Below are positions 10,317 to 20,500 of a stretch of DNA of 64,000 nt, in pieces (within the stretch, counting starts at the first letter, position 1; each line of letters opens with the position of its first letter). Position numbers and translations under genes: made by a program. The DNA is taken from the NCBI GenBank assembly GCA_000753575.1, contig JRFF01000022.1, positions 1 to 64,000 of the forward strand. The letters are read 5' to 3'. The stretch comes from Candidatus Izimoplasma sp. HR2. Lineage in GTDB: Bacteria; Bacillota_I; Bacilli_A; Izemoplasmatales; Izemoplasmataceae. The notes under the pieces were generated by a model. The model saw only the letters and a program-made list of their open reading frames with translations, searched no databases and was not told where the DNA came from.

Positions 10317-10841
10317 ATGAATAAGGCACCTGCAATAGTAATTAATAAAGATTTACTTATTAGAAAACCTATTAAGTCTGACATCGATGATAGATTATCA
10401 TATGGTAGACCTAAAGAGTTTAGAAAAATGGTTGGGGGTAGTATGAAAGATATCCCTGGGTATACATATCAAGATGCTGTTGATTTTTATGAAAGAGCTT
10501 TATCAAATGAGTTTAATTGGATAATTGAATATAAGAGTAAATTAATTGGGATATGTAGATTAACTTTAAATCCTGAAAGAGATAAAGCAAGATATTCTAT
10601 AGGAATATATGATGAATCGCTATATTCAAAAGGAATAGGGACCAAAGTAACGAATTCAGTTGTAGAATACGCTTTTAATAGTCTTCACATTCAGTTTATA
10701 CAATTGATGGTTCTAGAATTTAATAAACGTGCAATTAGAGCTTATGAAAAAGTAGGTTTTACTACAAAAAAAGTATTGCATAATAATGCTCAAATTGATG
10801 GTGTTGATTATAACGATATCATAATGGAAATAAATAGGTGA
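10317..10841 (+). CDS. GNAT N-acetyltransferase
   Basis: 'ARYSIGIYDESLYSKGIGTKVTNSVVEYAF...NKRAIRAYEKVGF'. Confidence 0.85.
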   Translation: MNKAPAIVINKDLLIRKPIKSDIDDRLSYGRPKEFRKMVGGSMKDIPGYTYQDAVDFYERALSNEFNWIIEYKSKLIGICRLTLNPERDKARYSIGIYDESLYSKGIGTKVTNSVVEYAFNSLHIQFIQLMVLEFNKRAIRAYEKVGFTTKKVLHNNAQIDGVDYNDIIMEINR

Positions 10842-10845
10842 AGCT

Positions 10846-11556
10846 ATGAAATTAGGAATAATCACAGATATACACAATAATATAACCGCTTTGAGAAAGA
10901 TTTTAGATGAGTTTGAAAAACAAGGATGTACAGGTATTATATGTGCTGGAGATATAATTGGAATTGGTCCATACCCAGAAGAAACTATAAGAAAAATATC
11001 AAGGTTATCAAATTTGTTAGCTTGTGTTAAAGGGAACCATGAAGAATATCTTACTAATGGAATGGAATTATATACTAATATGGATAATCATGAAAAGAGA
11101 TATCATATTTGGGAACATTCTAAGTTGTCTGAATTTTCAAAAGAATATATAAACCATATGCCCAAAGAAAAATATTTGAGTATAGGAAAAAAAATAATTT
11201 ATGTTACACATTACGCAAATGAAGATAATAAAAGAAGAGGTGTTGTACGTAATCCTTCAGTTAAAGATTTAAATAATCTATTTAAAGAAATTGATGCAGA
11301 CATAATTATATATGGTCACGATCATGCACCAATAAATCTAGAAGGTAATAAGTTATATATAAATCCAGGCTCTTTAGGATGCCCTGGGAAAGAAATGGAT
11401 ATTGCTAGAGCTGGGATTCTAACAATAAACGAAGAAGTTACTTATAAACAATTGAATATTAAGTATGAAGTAGAATTAGTAATTAACAAAATTAATGAAT
11501 ACAATTACCCTGCTAAAGAAGAGATTAAAAAGTTCTTTTTTGGAATAGATAAGTAA
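10846..11556 (+). CDS. Metallophosphoesterase (YfcE/MJ0936-like)
   Basis: ITDIHNN...GDIIG...KGNHE...YGHDHAP...NPGSLG. Confidence 0.85.
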   Translation: MKLGIITDIHNNITALRKILDEFEKQGCTGIICAGDIIGIGPYPEETIRKISRLSNLLACVKGNHEEYLTNGMELYTNMDNHEKRYHIWEHSKLSEFSKEYINHMPKEKYLSIGKKIIYVTHYANEDNKRRGVVRNPSVKDLNNLFKEIDADIIIYGHDHAPINLEGNKLYINPGSLGCPGKEMDIARAGILTINEEVTYKQLNIKYEVELVINKINEYNYPAKEEIKKFFFGIDK

Positions 11557-11584
11557 ATATTTGTATAGTAAAGGGGCTATTAAT

Positions 11585-13828
11585 ATGATGTTATGGACAA
11601 AAGAGAAGATAAGTAAATTAACAAAAAAAGAAATCAAACAATGGTTTGATGTTTATAACTATGGTCTTCTTGAAGATAGAGGTCATAATATCAATGAACT
11701 AAATGATATTGAAATAAAGAATATCTCTAAATTAATTGAAACTGATTATACAAACTATTTATTGAATTTAGTTAATGATAGTAATTTTGTATTTTATAGT
11801 ATTTACTACTTAGAAGATATGATAGTTTCTATTTGTAGAGTAATATTAATAAATGATAAATATTATATAGAAGGCTTAGAAACACATAGAGATTATAGAA
11901 GAAATGGTTATGGTAAAAAGGTTTTAGATTTTACTATTTCTGAATTAAGTAAAAGAGGTATTAATAAACTATATTCAAGTATAAGAAAATATAATACCGC
12001 ATCAATAAGAACTCATGAGAGTATAGGATTTAAAGTAATTAATGAAACTAAAGATAATAATATCTTCGCTTTTGACGTGCTAAGGTATAGTAAGATTAAA
12101 CTGTTTAATGAGTGGGCACCTGAATATAATGATAGTGTTAAAAAATCTGATGAGTCTGATACATATCCATTCTCCGGATATTCATTAATCAAAAGAGAAA
12201 TATTTGATTTAGTAATAGAATCTGATGAAACAAGAGTATTAGAGATGGGAATAGGAACTGGAGAAATTACTTATCCTATATACAAATTAGGCTATGATAT
12301 CACTGGTGTAGATCTATCTTATAAGATGATTCAAAAATCTAAAGGATTAATGCCAAATGCCACATTGATACAAACTGATTTTATTTCAGCAATAAATGAA
12401 TTGAAAGATGAAAAGTTTGATGTAATTATATTCAACTATTCAATACATCATTTAGAATATATTAATCAAATAAATTTATTAGAATCATTACATAAAAATC
12501 TAAATCCAAAAGGTATTATTATAATTGGTGATGTAATGACTAAAACAAATAAAGAAATGAAAGAATTAAGTAATCAGTATAAGTCTTCTTGGGATGATGA
12601 AGAGTATTATCCAACATATGAAGAGTACAATAACCAAGACCTTAATAAAATGTATTCTATTGAGTATAAACAGATTTCACATTGTTCAGGGATTCTAAAA
12701 TTTAGTAAGAAGAAAATTATAATTAGAAAAGCAAATATTAACGATGCGAAAGGTAGAGGCTATGTTCATTATCAATCTTGGAATGAGACATATACAGGCT
12801 TAATTAATCAAGAGTATTTGGATTCTAGATCACTAGATAAATGTGTAAAATCAGCAACAGAATATCCTGAGAATGCTTACGTTGCACTTGTGGATGGTAA
12901 AATCGTTGGATTCTCATGTTATATTGAATCAAGAGATGATGATCTAAAAGATACTGGAGAAATTATGGCTATCTATATTTTAAAAGATTATTATGGTTAT
13001 GGAATCGGTAAAAAACTTATGGATGTATGTTATAAGGAATTAGTTGAATATAAACAGATTTCTTTATGGGTTTTGAAAACTAATTTACATGCAATTAAGT
13101 TTTATGAGTATCTTGGATTTGAATTAGAGGGTAAGGAAAAAGAAATAGTTATTAATGAAAAAACCAAATTAAATGAAGCTCGTTTGATTTTACTAGATAA
13201 TCCAGTTAAAAATGAGTGTATTTCTAATCCATGTAGATATAGTGCACTACCTTTATATAAAGATATTAGAGCAAATAATAATAATATAAAAGAGATACAT
13301 AATGATGAATTTGATAATTCACTACTAAATCAATATAGTTCACATGAACGCTTTTTTAGAATATCTCACAATTTAAAAGATATAGATGAAGCGATAGTAT
13401 CAGGATTTACTTTTAGGATTTGTGATATAAACAAAGATATTGATGTAGTACGACAAATAATAAATCAATCTTACGATGATATAAAAATATATAATGAACA
13501 AATATTATTGATGACAAAAGATAGAGTATATTATCCTGATTTGTGGGTATTCATTATTGATAAAAAAACAAATCAAGAAGTTGCTTTAGGGATATGTAAT
13601 TATGATAAATTTGTTGGTGAAATAGAACTTGATTGGATTCAGGTATTACCTCAATATAGAGGTAAAGGATTAGCTAAAATGTTAGTATTGAACTTACTTA
13701 AAAAATCGCCTAGTAGTGCCAAATTCGCTACTGTATCAGGTGACATAGATAATTCTAGTTCACCTGAATATTTATATAGGAAATGCGGATTTAAAGGAAA
13801 AGATGTATGGCATATTTTAAAAAAATAG
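11585..13828 (+). CDS. GNAT-methyltransferase-GNAT-GNAT four-domain fusion
   Basis: Three GNAT motif A-like blocks (HRDYRRNGYGKKVL; ILKDYYGYGIGKKLM; LPQYRGKGLAKML) and one SAM-MTase block (VLEMGIGTGEITYPIYKLGYDITGVDLS); start at ATG 11585 or 11588. Confidence 0.8.
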   Translation: MMLWTKEKISKLTKKEIKQWFDVYNYGLLEDRGHNINELNDIEIKNISKLIETDYTNYLLNLVNDSNFVFYSIYYLEDMIVSICRVILINDKYYIEGLETHRDYRRNGYGKKVLDFTISELSKRGINKLYSSIRKYNTASIRTHESIGFKVINETKDNNIFAFDVLRYSKIKLFNEWAPEYNDSVKKSDESDTYPFSGYSLIKREIFDLVIESDETRVLEMGIGTGEITYPIYKLGYDITGVDLSYKMIQKSKGLMPNATLIQTDFISAINELKDEKFDVIIFNYSIHHLEYINQINLLESLHKNLNPKGIIIIGDVMTKTNKEMKELSNQYKSSWDDEEYYPTYEEYNNQDLNKMYSIEYKQISHCSGILKFSKKKIIIRKANINDAKGRGYVHYQSWNETYTGLINQEYLDSRSLDKCVKSATEYPENAYVALVDGKIVGFSCYIESRDDDLKDTGEIMAIYILKDYYGYGIGKKLMDVCYKELVEYKQISLWVLKTNLHAIKFYEYLGFELEGKEKEIVINEKTKLNEARLILLDNPVKNECISNPCRYSALPLYKDIRANNNNIKEIHNDEFDNSLLNQYSSHERFFRISHNLKDIDEAIVSGFTFRICDINKDIDVVRQIINQSYDDIKIYNEQILLMTKDRVYYPDLWVFIIDKKTNQEVALGICNYDKFVGEIELDWIQVLPQYRGKGLAKMLVLNLLKKSPSSAKFATVSGDIDNSSSPEYLYRKCGFKGKDVWHILKK

Positions 13829-13901
13829 AAGATATAATTATAGAATTCTTTGTATCTTTTTTCTTAGGTGGTATAATTAAGTATAAAGGAGATGAGTAAT
13901 A

Positions 13902-14675
13902 ATGTGGGACATAATAATTACGATTGTAGTGATATTATTCTTAATATTCTTATGTGGAATAAGAATAGATAAAGAGTACGAAAGAAGTGTAGTTTTTAGA
14001 CTTGGTAGATTTAAGCATATTAAAGGACCAGGTATTTATTGGATTATACCGTTAATAGACTTAAAGAAAAAAGCAGATCTTAGAGTAAGAACATTAGATA
14101 TAGCTAGTCAAGAAACAGTAACTAAAGATTCAGTAACAATTAGAATTGATGCTGTACTATATTACCAAGTAGAATTTCCAGAAAAAGCAATTATCAAAGT
14201 TAGAAAGTATCAACATGCTATTGGACAAAAAGCATTAACTACCTTAAGAAATGTTATTGGACAACATAATCTTGATGAGGTTTTAAATAATCGTACATCA
14301 ATTAATGAAGCTATAAGTGTTATAGTTGATCATGTTAGTGATGAATGGGGATTAAAAGTAACATCTATAGATATTAAAGATGTAGAGATACCTAAAGATA
14401 TGCAAAGAGCTATGGCTAAAGAAGCAGAAGCTGTAAGAGAGAAAAGAGCTAGAATTATTAAAGCTGAAGCTGAACAACAAGCAGCAAGTAAACTTACAGA
14501 AGCAGCTGCAATGATTTCTAAAAACCCTATGGCTTTAGAACTAAGAAGAATGCAAATGGTTACTGAAGTAGGAGCTGAACAAAATACTACTACTTTAATT
14601 ATGATGCCTTCTGAATTTACAAATATGGCTCAAGCAGTATCGGATAGTTTAAACAAAAATAAAGAAAAAAAGTAA
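13902..14675 (+). CDS. SPFH/stomatin-like slipin
   Basis: ERSVVFRLGRFKHIKGPGIYWIIPLID, EIPKDMQRAMAKEAEAVREKRARIIKAEAEQQAA. Confidence 0.93.
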   Translation: MWDIIITIVVILFLIFLCGIRIDKEYERSVVFRLGRFKHIKGPGIYWIIPLIDLKKKADLRVRTLDIASQETVTKDSVTIRIDAVLYYQVEFPEKAIIKVRKYQHAIGQKALTTLRNVIGQHNLDEVLNNRTSINEAISVIVDHVSDEWGLKVTSIDIKDVEIPKDMQRAMAKEAEAVREKRARIIKAEAEQQAASKLTEAAAMISKNPMALELRRMQMVTEVGAEQNTTTLIMMPSEFTNMAQAVSDSLNKNKEKK

Positions 14676-14700
14676 TACTTAATAAAGTTTAGACAAACAA

Positions 14701-14735
14701 AAACAGCAAATCTAATAGATTTTGCTGTTTTTTTA
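14701..14735 (+). terminator. Intrinsic terminator
   Basis: aaacagcaaatctaatagattttgctgttttttt. Confidence 0.8.
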
Positions 14736-14938
14736 TAACACTTTTTATACGTTGTAGGATATTGATTACAAGATTATTATTCAAAGAAAAGGATGGAACA
14801 AAAGGGTGTTAAAAAATATAGGATGTGACTAATTATATACCTATTTATAATGTTTAATTAATATATTGAAATACAAAAAAATAGGAGTACAATATAGTTG
14901 TATTTTAAAACTATAAAAATTATATATAGGAGAAAAAA

Positions 14939-16297
14939 ATGAAAAAAGATAGTATGGATGTAATAGTAATCGGTGGTAGTGCAGCTGGTGTAGTCGCAGC
15001 AATGACAGCTAAATCGCATTATCCTAAAAAAAATGTAATGGTAATTAGAAAAGAAGACAAAGTTATGATTCCTTGTGGAATCCCGTATATTTTTGGTACT
15101 TTAGGTTCTTCAGATAGTAATGTAATGCCGGATGGTGGACTTATAAACTTAGGTATAAACATTAAAGTAGATACAGTTTTAAAAATAGATGTAGAAGGAC
15201 ATACAGTAGAAACAGAAGATGGATCAATTATTTCTTATGAAAAATTAATTGTTGCTACTGGTTCTAAACCTTTTGTTCCAAGTTTTATTAAAGGAACAGA
15301 ATTAGATAACGTATTTATCGTTCCGAAAAATCAAAATTATTTAGATGCTTTCCAATCAAAAATAAAGGATCTTAATAAAGTGGCGGTAATCGGAGCTGGA
15401 TTTATTGGTGTTGAATTATCAGATGAGTTAAATAAAAATGATAAAGAAGTACTATTAATTGAAGCTCAAAAAAATATATTATGTGCATCTTTTGATCAAG
15501 AAACTTCACTAATTGCTGAAGACCTTTTAGCTAAAAGAGGAGTAGAAATGTTATTAAATACAAAGGTAAAAGAAATCCAAGGAAATGGGAAAGTGGAATC
15601 GTTACTTCTTGATAGTGGGGAAGTAATTAAGGTTGATGCTGTTGTATTATCAATTGGATATGTTCCAAATGTTAAGTTAGCAAAAGAATCAGGAATTAGT
15701 GTTAATAAACAAGGATCAATTAAAGTAGATTCTTTTATGAGAACTCATCAGCAAGATATTTTCGCAGCTGGAGACTGTGCTCAAAAAAGAGATTTTGTTA
15801 CTGGTAAAATCACTTCAATTATGTTAGCTTCTACAGCATGTGCTGAAGCACGTGTAGCTGGAATGAATTTATATAATTTATCAACAATAAAAACTTTTAA
15901 TGGTACTATTGGTATATACTCAACTAATATTGGAGATACTTCATTTGGTGTAGCCGGAATGACGGTAAAAAGAGCTGAATCAGAAGGATTCCAAATAATT
16001 TCTGCCACATTCAAAGGAATGGATAGACATCCTGGGAAATTAAATAATGGGCATTATCAAATTTGCAAGTTAGTTGTTAATAAAAATAGTGGATTAATAT
16101 TAGGTGGAGAAGTAGTAGGAGGAACAAGTATTGGAGAATTGACAAATGTTCTAGGCTTTATTATTCAAAACAAGATGACAATTTCAGATTTACTATGTTC
16201 TCAAATTGGTACACAACCAATGTTGACAGCATCGCCTGCTGGGTACCCATTAATAAAAGCAGCTGAAATAGCTGGTCGTAAATTAGTTAAAGGATAG
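14939..16297 (+). CDS. FAD-dependent pyridine nucleotide-disulfide oxidoreductase (CoA-disulfide reductase/NADH oxidase type)
   Basis: VIVIGGSAAGVVAA, redox-site-like PCGIPYIFG, VAVIGAGFIGVEL, FAAGDCA. Confidence 0.9.
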   Translation: MKKDSMDVIVIGGSAAGVVAAMTAKSHYPKKNVMVIRKEDKVMIPCGIPYIFGTLGSSDSNVMPDGGLINLGINIKVDTVLKIDVEGHTVETEDGSIISYEKLIVATGSKPFVPSFIKGTELDNVFIVPKNQNYLDAFQSKIKDLNKVAVIGAGFIGVELSDELNKNDKEVLLIEAQKNILCASFDQETSLIAEDLLAKRGVEMLLNTKVKEIQGNGKVESLLLDSGEVIKVDAVVLSIGYVPNVKLAKESGISVNKQGSIKVDSFMRTHQQDIFAAGDCAQKRDFVTGKITSIMLASTACAEARVAGMNLYNLSTIKTFNGTIGIYSTNIGDTSFGVAGMTVKRAESEGFQIISATFKGMDRHPGKLNNGHYQICKLVVNKNSGLILGGEVVGGTSIGELTNVLGFIIQNKMTISDLLCSQIGTQPMLTASPAGYPLIKAAEIAGRKLVKG

Positions 16298-16375
16298 TGC
16301 TACGCATCCTCTTTATAAACTGACATATATGTATAGGTAATTATATTAAAAACTAAGAGTGACTAAATAAATAAA

Positions 16376-16512
16376 GGGTAGGACAACTTTATTTGCTTGA
16401 TGATCTTGCGAGTATCATCTCACGCAATCCAAGAAGCACCCACTTTAAATTTTACCTAAATTAAGTTGTGGGAATAGTCCGCATTAGGGTTCGTATTTTT
16501 AATTACATACCC
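16376..16512 (+). ncRNA. Candidate structured RNA (class unknown)
   Basis: Three consecutive potential hairpins with competing long-range pairings in a ~500-bp intergenic gap; no known family recognised. Confidence 0.35.
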
Positions 16513-16729
16513 AGTACAAAGAGGCAATTGCTTTAGATTTTGTTGATATATATAATATATATGATATATTAAAGATGTAAGATGTTAAATATTTAAATGG
16601 CAAGTATATAGAAATATATATACGCAAAGTTGCATAACTAAGGATTACTCTATGTTGGATGGACTACAATATTGACAAAATATTATTTATTACAATAAAA
16701 CTATTTTTGTATACCAATAACTATAGAGA

Positions 16730-16757
16730 AAAGTCCTTTAACGAGGACTTTTTTATT
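16730..16757 (+). terminator. Intrinsic terminator/attenuator 5' of protease gene
   Basis: aaaagtcctttaacgaggactttttt. Confidence 0.8.
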
Positions 16758-16802
16758 TTACTAGAGTTACAAAATTTATTTTACACATGAAGAGGTGCTA
16801 CT

Positions 16803-17519
16803 ATGAAAAAAATACTTATTGTTTTATTGTTTTTATTTCTTACTGGATGTGAACAAATTGATGAAGAGGCTTTAAAAGAAGAAATTAAAGCTGAACTAAC
16901 AGAAGAACTTGAATTTGATATTAATGATATAAATGATCATTTGAGTATGGTATCAAATATGGTTAAAGCTTGTACAGTTACTGTTGAAGTAACATTATCT
17001 GATATTAGTGAAACACATGGTTCGGGTATTGTATATAAATCTGACGGAGACGATTATTACATTTTAACAAATGAACATGTCATTAGGTATAACCAATCAA
17101 TTGAAGTATTTATCCCAAGTATAAACAAATATCTTCAAGCTAGTATTATTAAAGAAGATGGGATGAAAGATTTAGCTATTTTAAAAATAACTTCACTTGA
17201 TATAGTTAATATTTGTGAAATTAATCTAGTTGAATATGTAGTTGGAGAGTTAGTTCTCTCGGTGGGAACTCCGGTTAGTAAAGAATATTCAAATACTGTA
17301 ACTTTAGGAATGATTTCAAGAATACAAGATGATCTTATTCAACACGATGCTGCTGTTAACCCTGGTAGTAGTGGGGGTCCATTATTTAATATTAATGGGG
17401 AGCTTGTAGGATTAAATGTTTCTCGGATAAATACGACCTATTCAGGCAATGTGATTGTTTCAGTAGAAGGAATGGCTTTTAGTATTATTATCGAAGAAAT
17501 AATTGATTTTATTTCTTAA
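16803..17519 (+). CDS. S1C trypsin-like (HtrA/DegP-like) serine protease lipoprotein
   Basis: Lipobox LTGC; GSGIVY..YYILTNEHVI, DLAILKI, NPGSSGGPLFN; no PDZ domain in the ORF. Confidence 0.88.
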   Translation: MKKILIVLLFLFLTGCEQIDEEALKEEIKAELTEELEFDINDINDHLSMVSNMVKACTVTVEVTLSDISETHGSGIVYKSDGDDYYILTNEHVIRYNQSIEVFIPSINKYLQASIIKEDGMKDLAILKITSLDIVNICEINLVEYVVGELVLSVGTPVSKEYSNTVTLGMISRIQDDLIQHDAAVNPGSSGGPLFNINGELVGLNVSRINTTYSGNVIVSVEGMAFSIIIEEIIDFIS

Positions 17520-17573
17520 AAAAGTATCTAAAATATAAAATAAGATAAAGAATTTAGAAAAGGAGAAAATTAT

Positions 17574-20500
17574 ATGAAAAAATTATTAGTATTTGGTTTA
17601 TTAGCAACTTTAGTATTAACTTTAACAGGGTGTAATTTTGGCAAGGATGACAAAGATGATATTGATTACTCTAATCTAATACCTGCAGTTGATGGCTGTA
17701 AAGGAGAAGGAGATTATATTGTAGTTGATGGAGTTTGTTTACTTATTAGTGACGTTCTCTCAGGAAACATAAGAATTGATGGTGAAGAGACTATAGTTCA
17801 ATATGCAAATAGTGTTGAATTAATGACTGACTTTGTCGCAGATTTAACTGATTCAAAAGGGCTAGCTGTAGTTTCTAGAGATGTATTTGATACTACTTTG
17901 AATACAGGTGGAGGAACTGAATATGATTTAATTAATTTAGCTGCGACTGCTAACCCTGATGAAGATACTGAGAATCTTATTGTAAAATTAACTGAAGATG
18001 GTTTCTTTGAAGAAGTTAGTTTTTCAGATAGTACAGGATTAGATGTTCAAATAATGGCTAATCCTCTTGTATTAGAAGTATATGGTGCATATACAATTGT
18101 TGTTTTTGAAGTGGATTTGGGTTATGATAATCAATCAGTAGATTTTTCTCAAAAAGTATATGATTCATTATGGGCTGGAGGAATCTATATTATCCATAAT
18201 GAATCTGGGAAATTATTTGCTACTAAAGAAGTAACTTTTACCGAGAATACACATACATATACTGAAGACCATTCTAGATATGTTTATTTAACTGTTACTT
18301 TGAATGAACCAGTTATTGAAACTCAATATATTCCACAATATGATGAGTTTGGTTCTCCGATTTATGATGCCGAAGGTAACCATGTACATGATGAAATTCT
18401 TGTACCTTTATTAGATAGTGATGGGAATCCTATAGTATTTACTGAAGGTCCAATCTTAACTGAATTTCAAGAGTTACCATTAGTAGAGTACTTTATTGAA
18501 CAAGAACTTGATGCAGAAGGAAATCCTATATTTGATGAAGAAGGAAATCCTATATTTGTTCAAGAATTAGATGCAGAAGGAAATCCTATATTTGATGAAA
18601 ATGGAGATCCGGTATTTGTATTTATTGAACAACCTATCCTTGATGAAAATGGAGATCCTATAATAGAAATAATAGAAATACCTTTATATGATGAAGAAGG
18701 AAATATTAGATATCAAGAACAATTTGAAGTTGAACTTTTTATCGAAGATATTGTTGAAATTACATACACAGAACATTATGCAAATGTGATTGACAATCCT
18801 TTATCTAATATAGCTCAGAAATTTGTAGATAAAATTATTTCTGAATACTATAGCTGGGACTATTACAGAGTTAATAACTATATGATTACATCTCATGGTT
18901 TCTCTGCAACTGATGAAAATATTTTCTATATGGAAATGAAAGTTGATGAAACTGATACAGCAAAACAAGAGAACTTTGTTATGAGATTATCATATGATTC
19001 AGAGACTAATGAAATAATATTAGAAGAATATATTAATGCTACAAAAGCTGGTTTCACAGATTGTGAAATAATTATTGATCCAAGAAATAATAATATTATA
19101 TGTGACTCTTGGGATGGTAATATAAAAGTTTATTCAGATACCCATGGATTAAAAACAATCCCTGACTCTGAGTCTTTATATCCAGTTACATTCCCTAATG
19201 GAGAGTTATATTTCTACGATACTATGGAAACATATGTAGAAGATTTGGGATATTTTACTACAGCTTTATATAACATTAATTCAGATGGTACTTTAGAATC
19301 ACATTACATTGAATTAGGTGAAAAAGCACAAGTTTGTGTTGGCGAATGTGATAACTATATTGATGTAGACTACTATGATCAAGATGGAAATGCATACGGT
19401 GATTATGGATATATTAATTTACATTTAGTTACTGGTGATGAATTAATTGCAAAAGCTGACATACAAATATTAGAAATAACTAATATGAATTCAAGTAGAC
19501 CTGTGTGTAATGATGATACATGGGGTTGTTGGGGTTCTACTTTAATTGAAATTATTGATGAAGCAGGAGATTCAGTGGCAACATTTGATCAATATTTCGA
19601 TTATACAGGAGAAGATGATACTCCATTTGGTATAACTTATCAACTTGATGCACAAACAGAATATGACTATGAACTTCAATGGTCACAAGATGATGAAGTA
19701 TGTGATAATGAAATAGGATGTACAAGCCAATCGTATCTTATTGATAATTCTATTAATGAGTATGGATTATGGATGTATGAAAATTTTATTGTTTCAGAAG
19801 GTGAAAAAATGATTCAGTATATTAGATTAGGTGAAGAAAATTTAGGTATTTATGATTATACTAAAGAAGTTGCTGGTGTAGTATGCGAGTATGATACTTG
19901 TGACGAATATATCGATATAGTTATATTTGATGCAGAAGGTATTGAAATTAGTAGATATCAAAATCAAGTAGAAGTTTTAAAAGATGAAATAATACCTCTT
20001 TATATTGAATATCACATGACTGGTAATACTACTATAGAAGAAAGAACTGGTGTTTGTACAACATCAACTGGATGTTGGGAATACTATAATACACCTGAAA
20101 GTTATTACTATTATATTTATTATGAACAAGGTGATACAATTTATGAAACTATAGAATTTGCAGCATCAGACAAAACAATAGTTACTGAAGAAGTATTAAC
20201 TAGTGAAACATGTACAGATATTAACGGATGTTATGGACAAGAATCTGTTTATGAAATCGTTAATGATGATGGAGATGTATTGTATACTTTCAGTAATGAT
20301 TATACACACGTAGAATATGGATACAAAATGCCTTATTCTGTTACTATTAATATTGATGATACAATTATTGAATACAAAAAAGAATCAACAGAAGCTATAG
20401 CAGTTTGTGAAGAAGAAACTTGTAGGAAACAAGTAGAGTTTGTTATTGGAACTGATCCTAATGATTATGAATCAATAGGATGGGGATATATAACATTCTT

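Noticed and set aside
6112-13828. Calling the GNAT/HD/NTase/MPE cluster an anti-phage nucleotide-signalling system
   Set aside because: There is an NTase and an HD protein, but no effector (TM, nuclease, NADase) and the NTase looks aminoglycoside-type rather than CD-NTase-type; evidence insufficient.
16300-16760. Naming the intergenic RNA as tmRNA, RNase P RNA, SRP RNA or a specific riboswitch
   Set aside because: Diagnostic conserved cores for those classes were not found by eye; left as unassigned.
18501-18620. Direct repeats as a CRISPR array
   Set aside because: Repeats are contiguous, in frame inside a lipoprotein gene, with no unique spacers and no cas genes.
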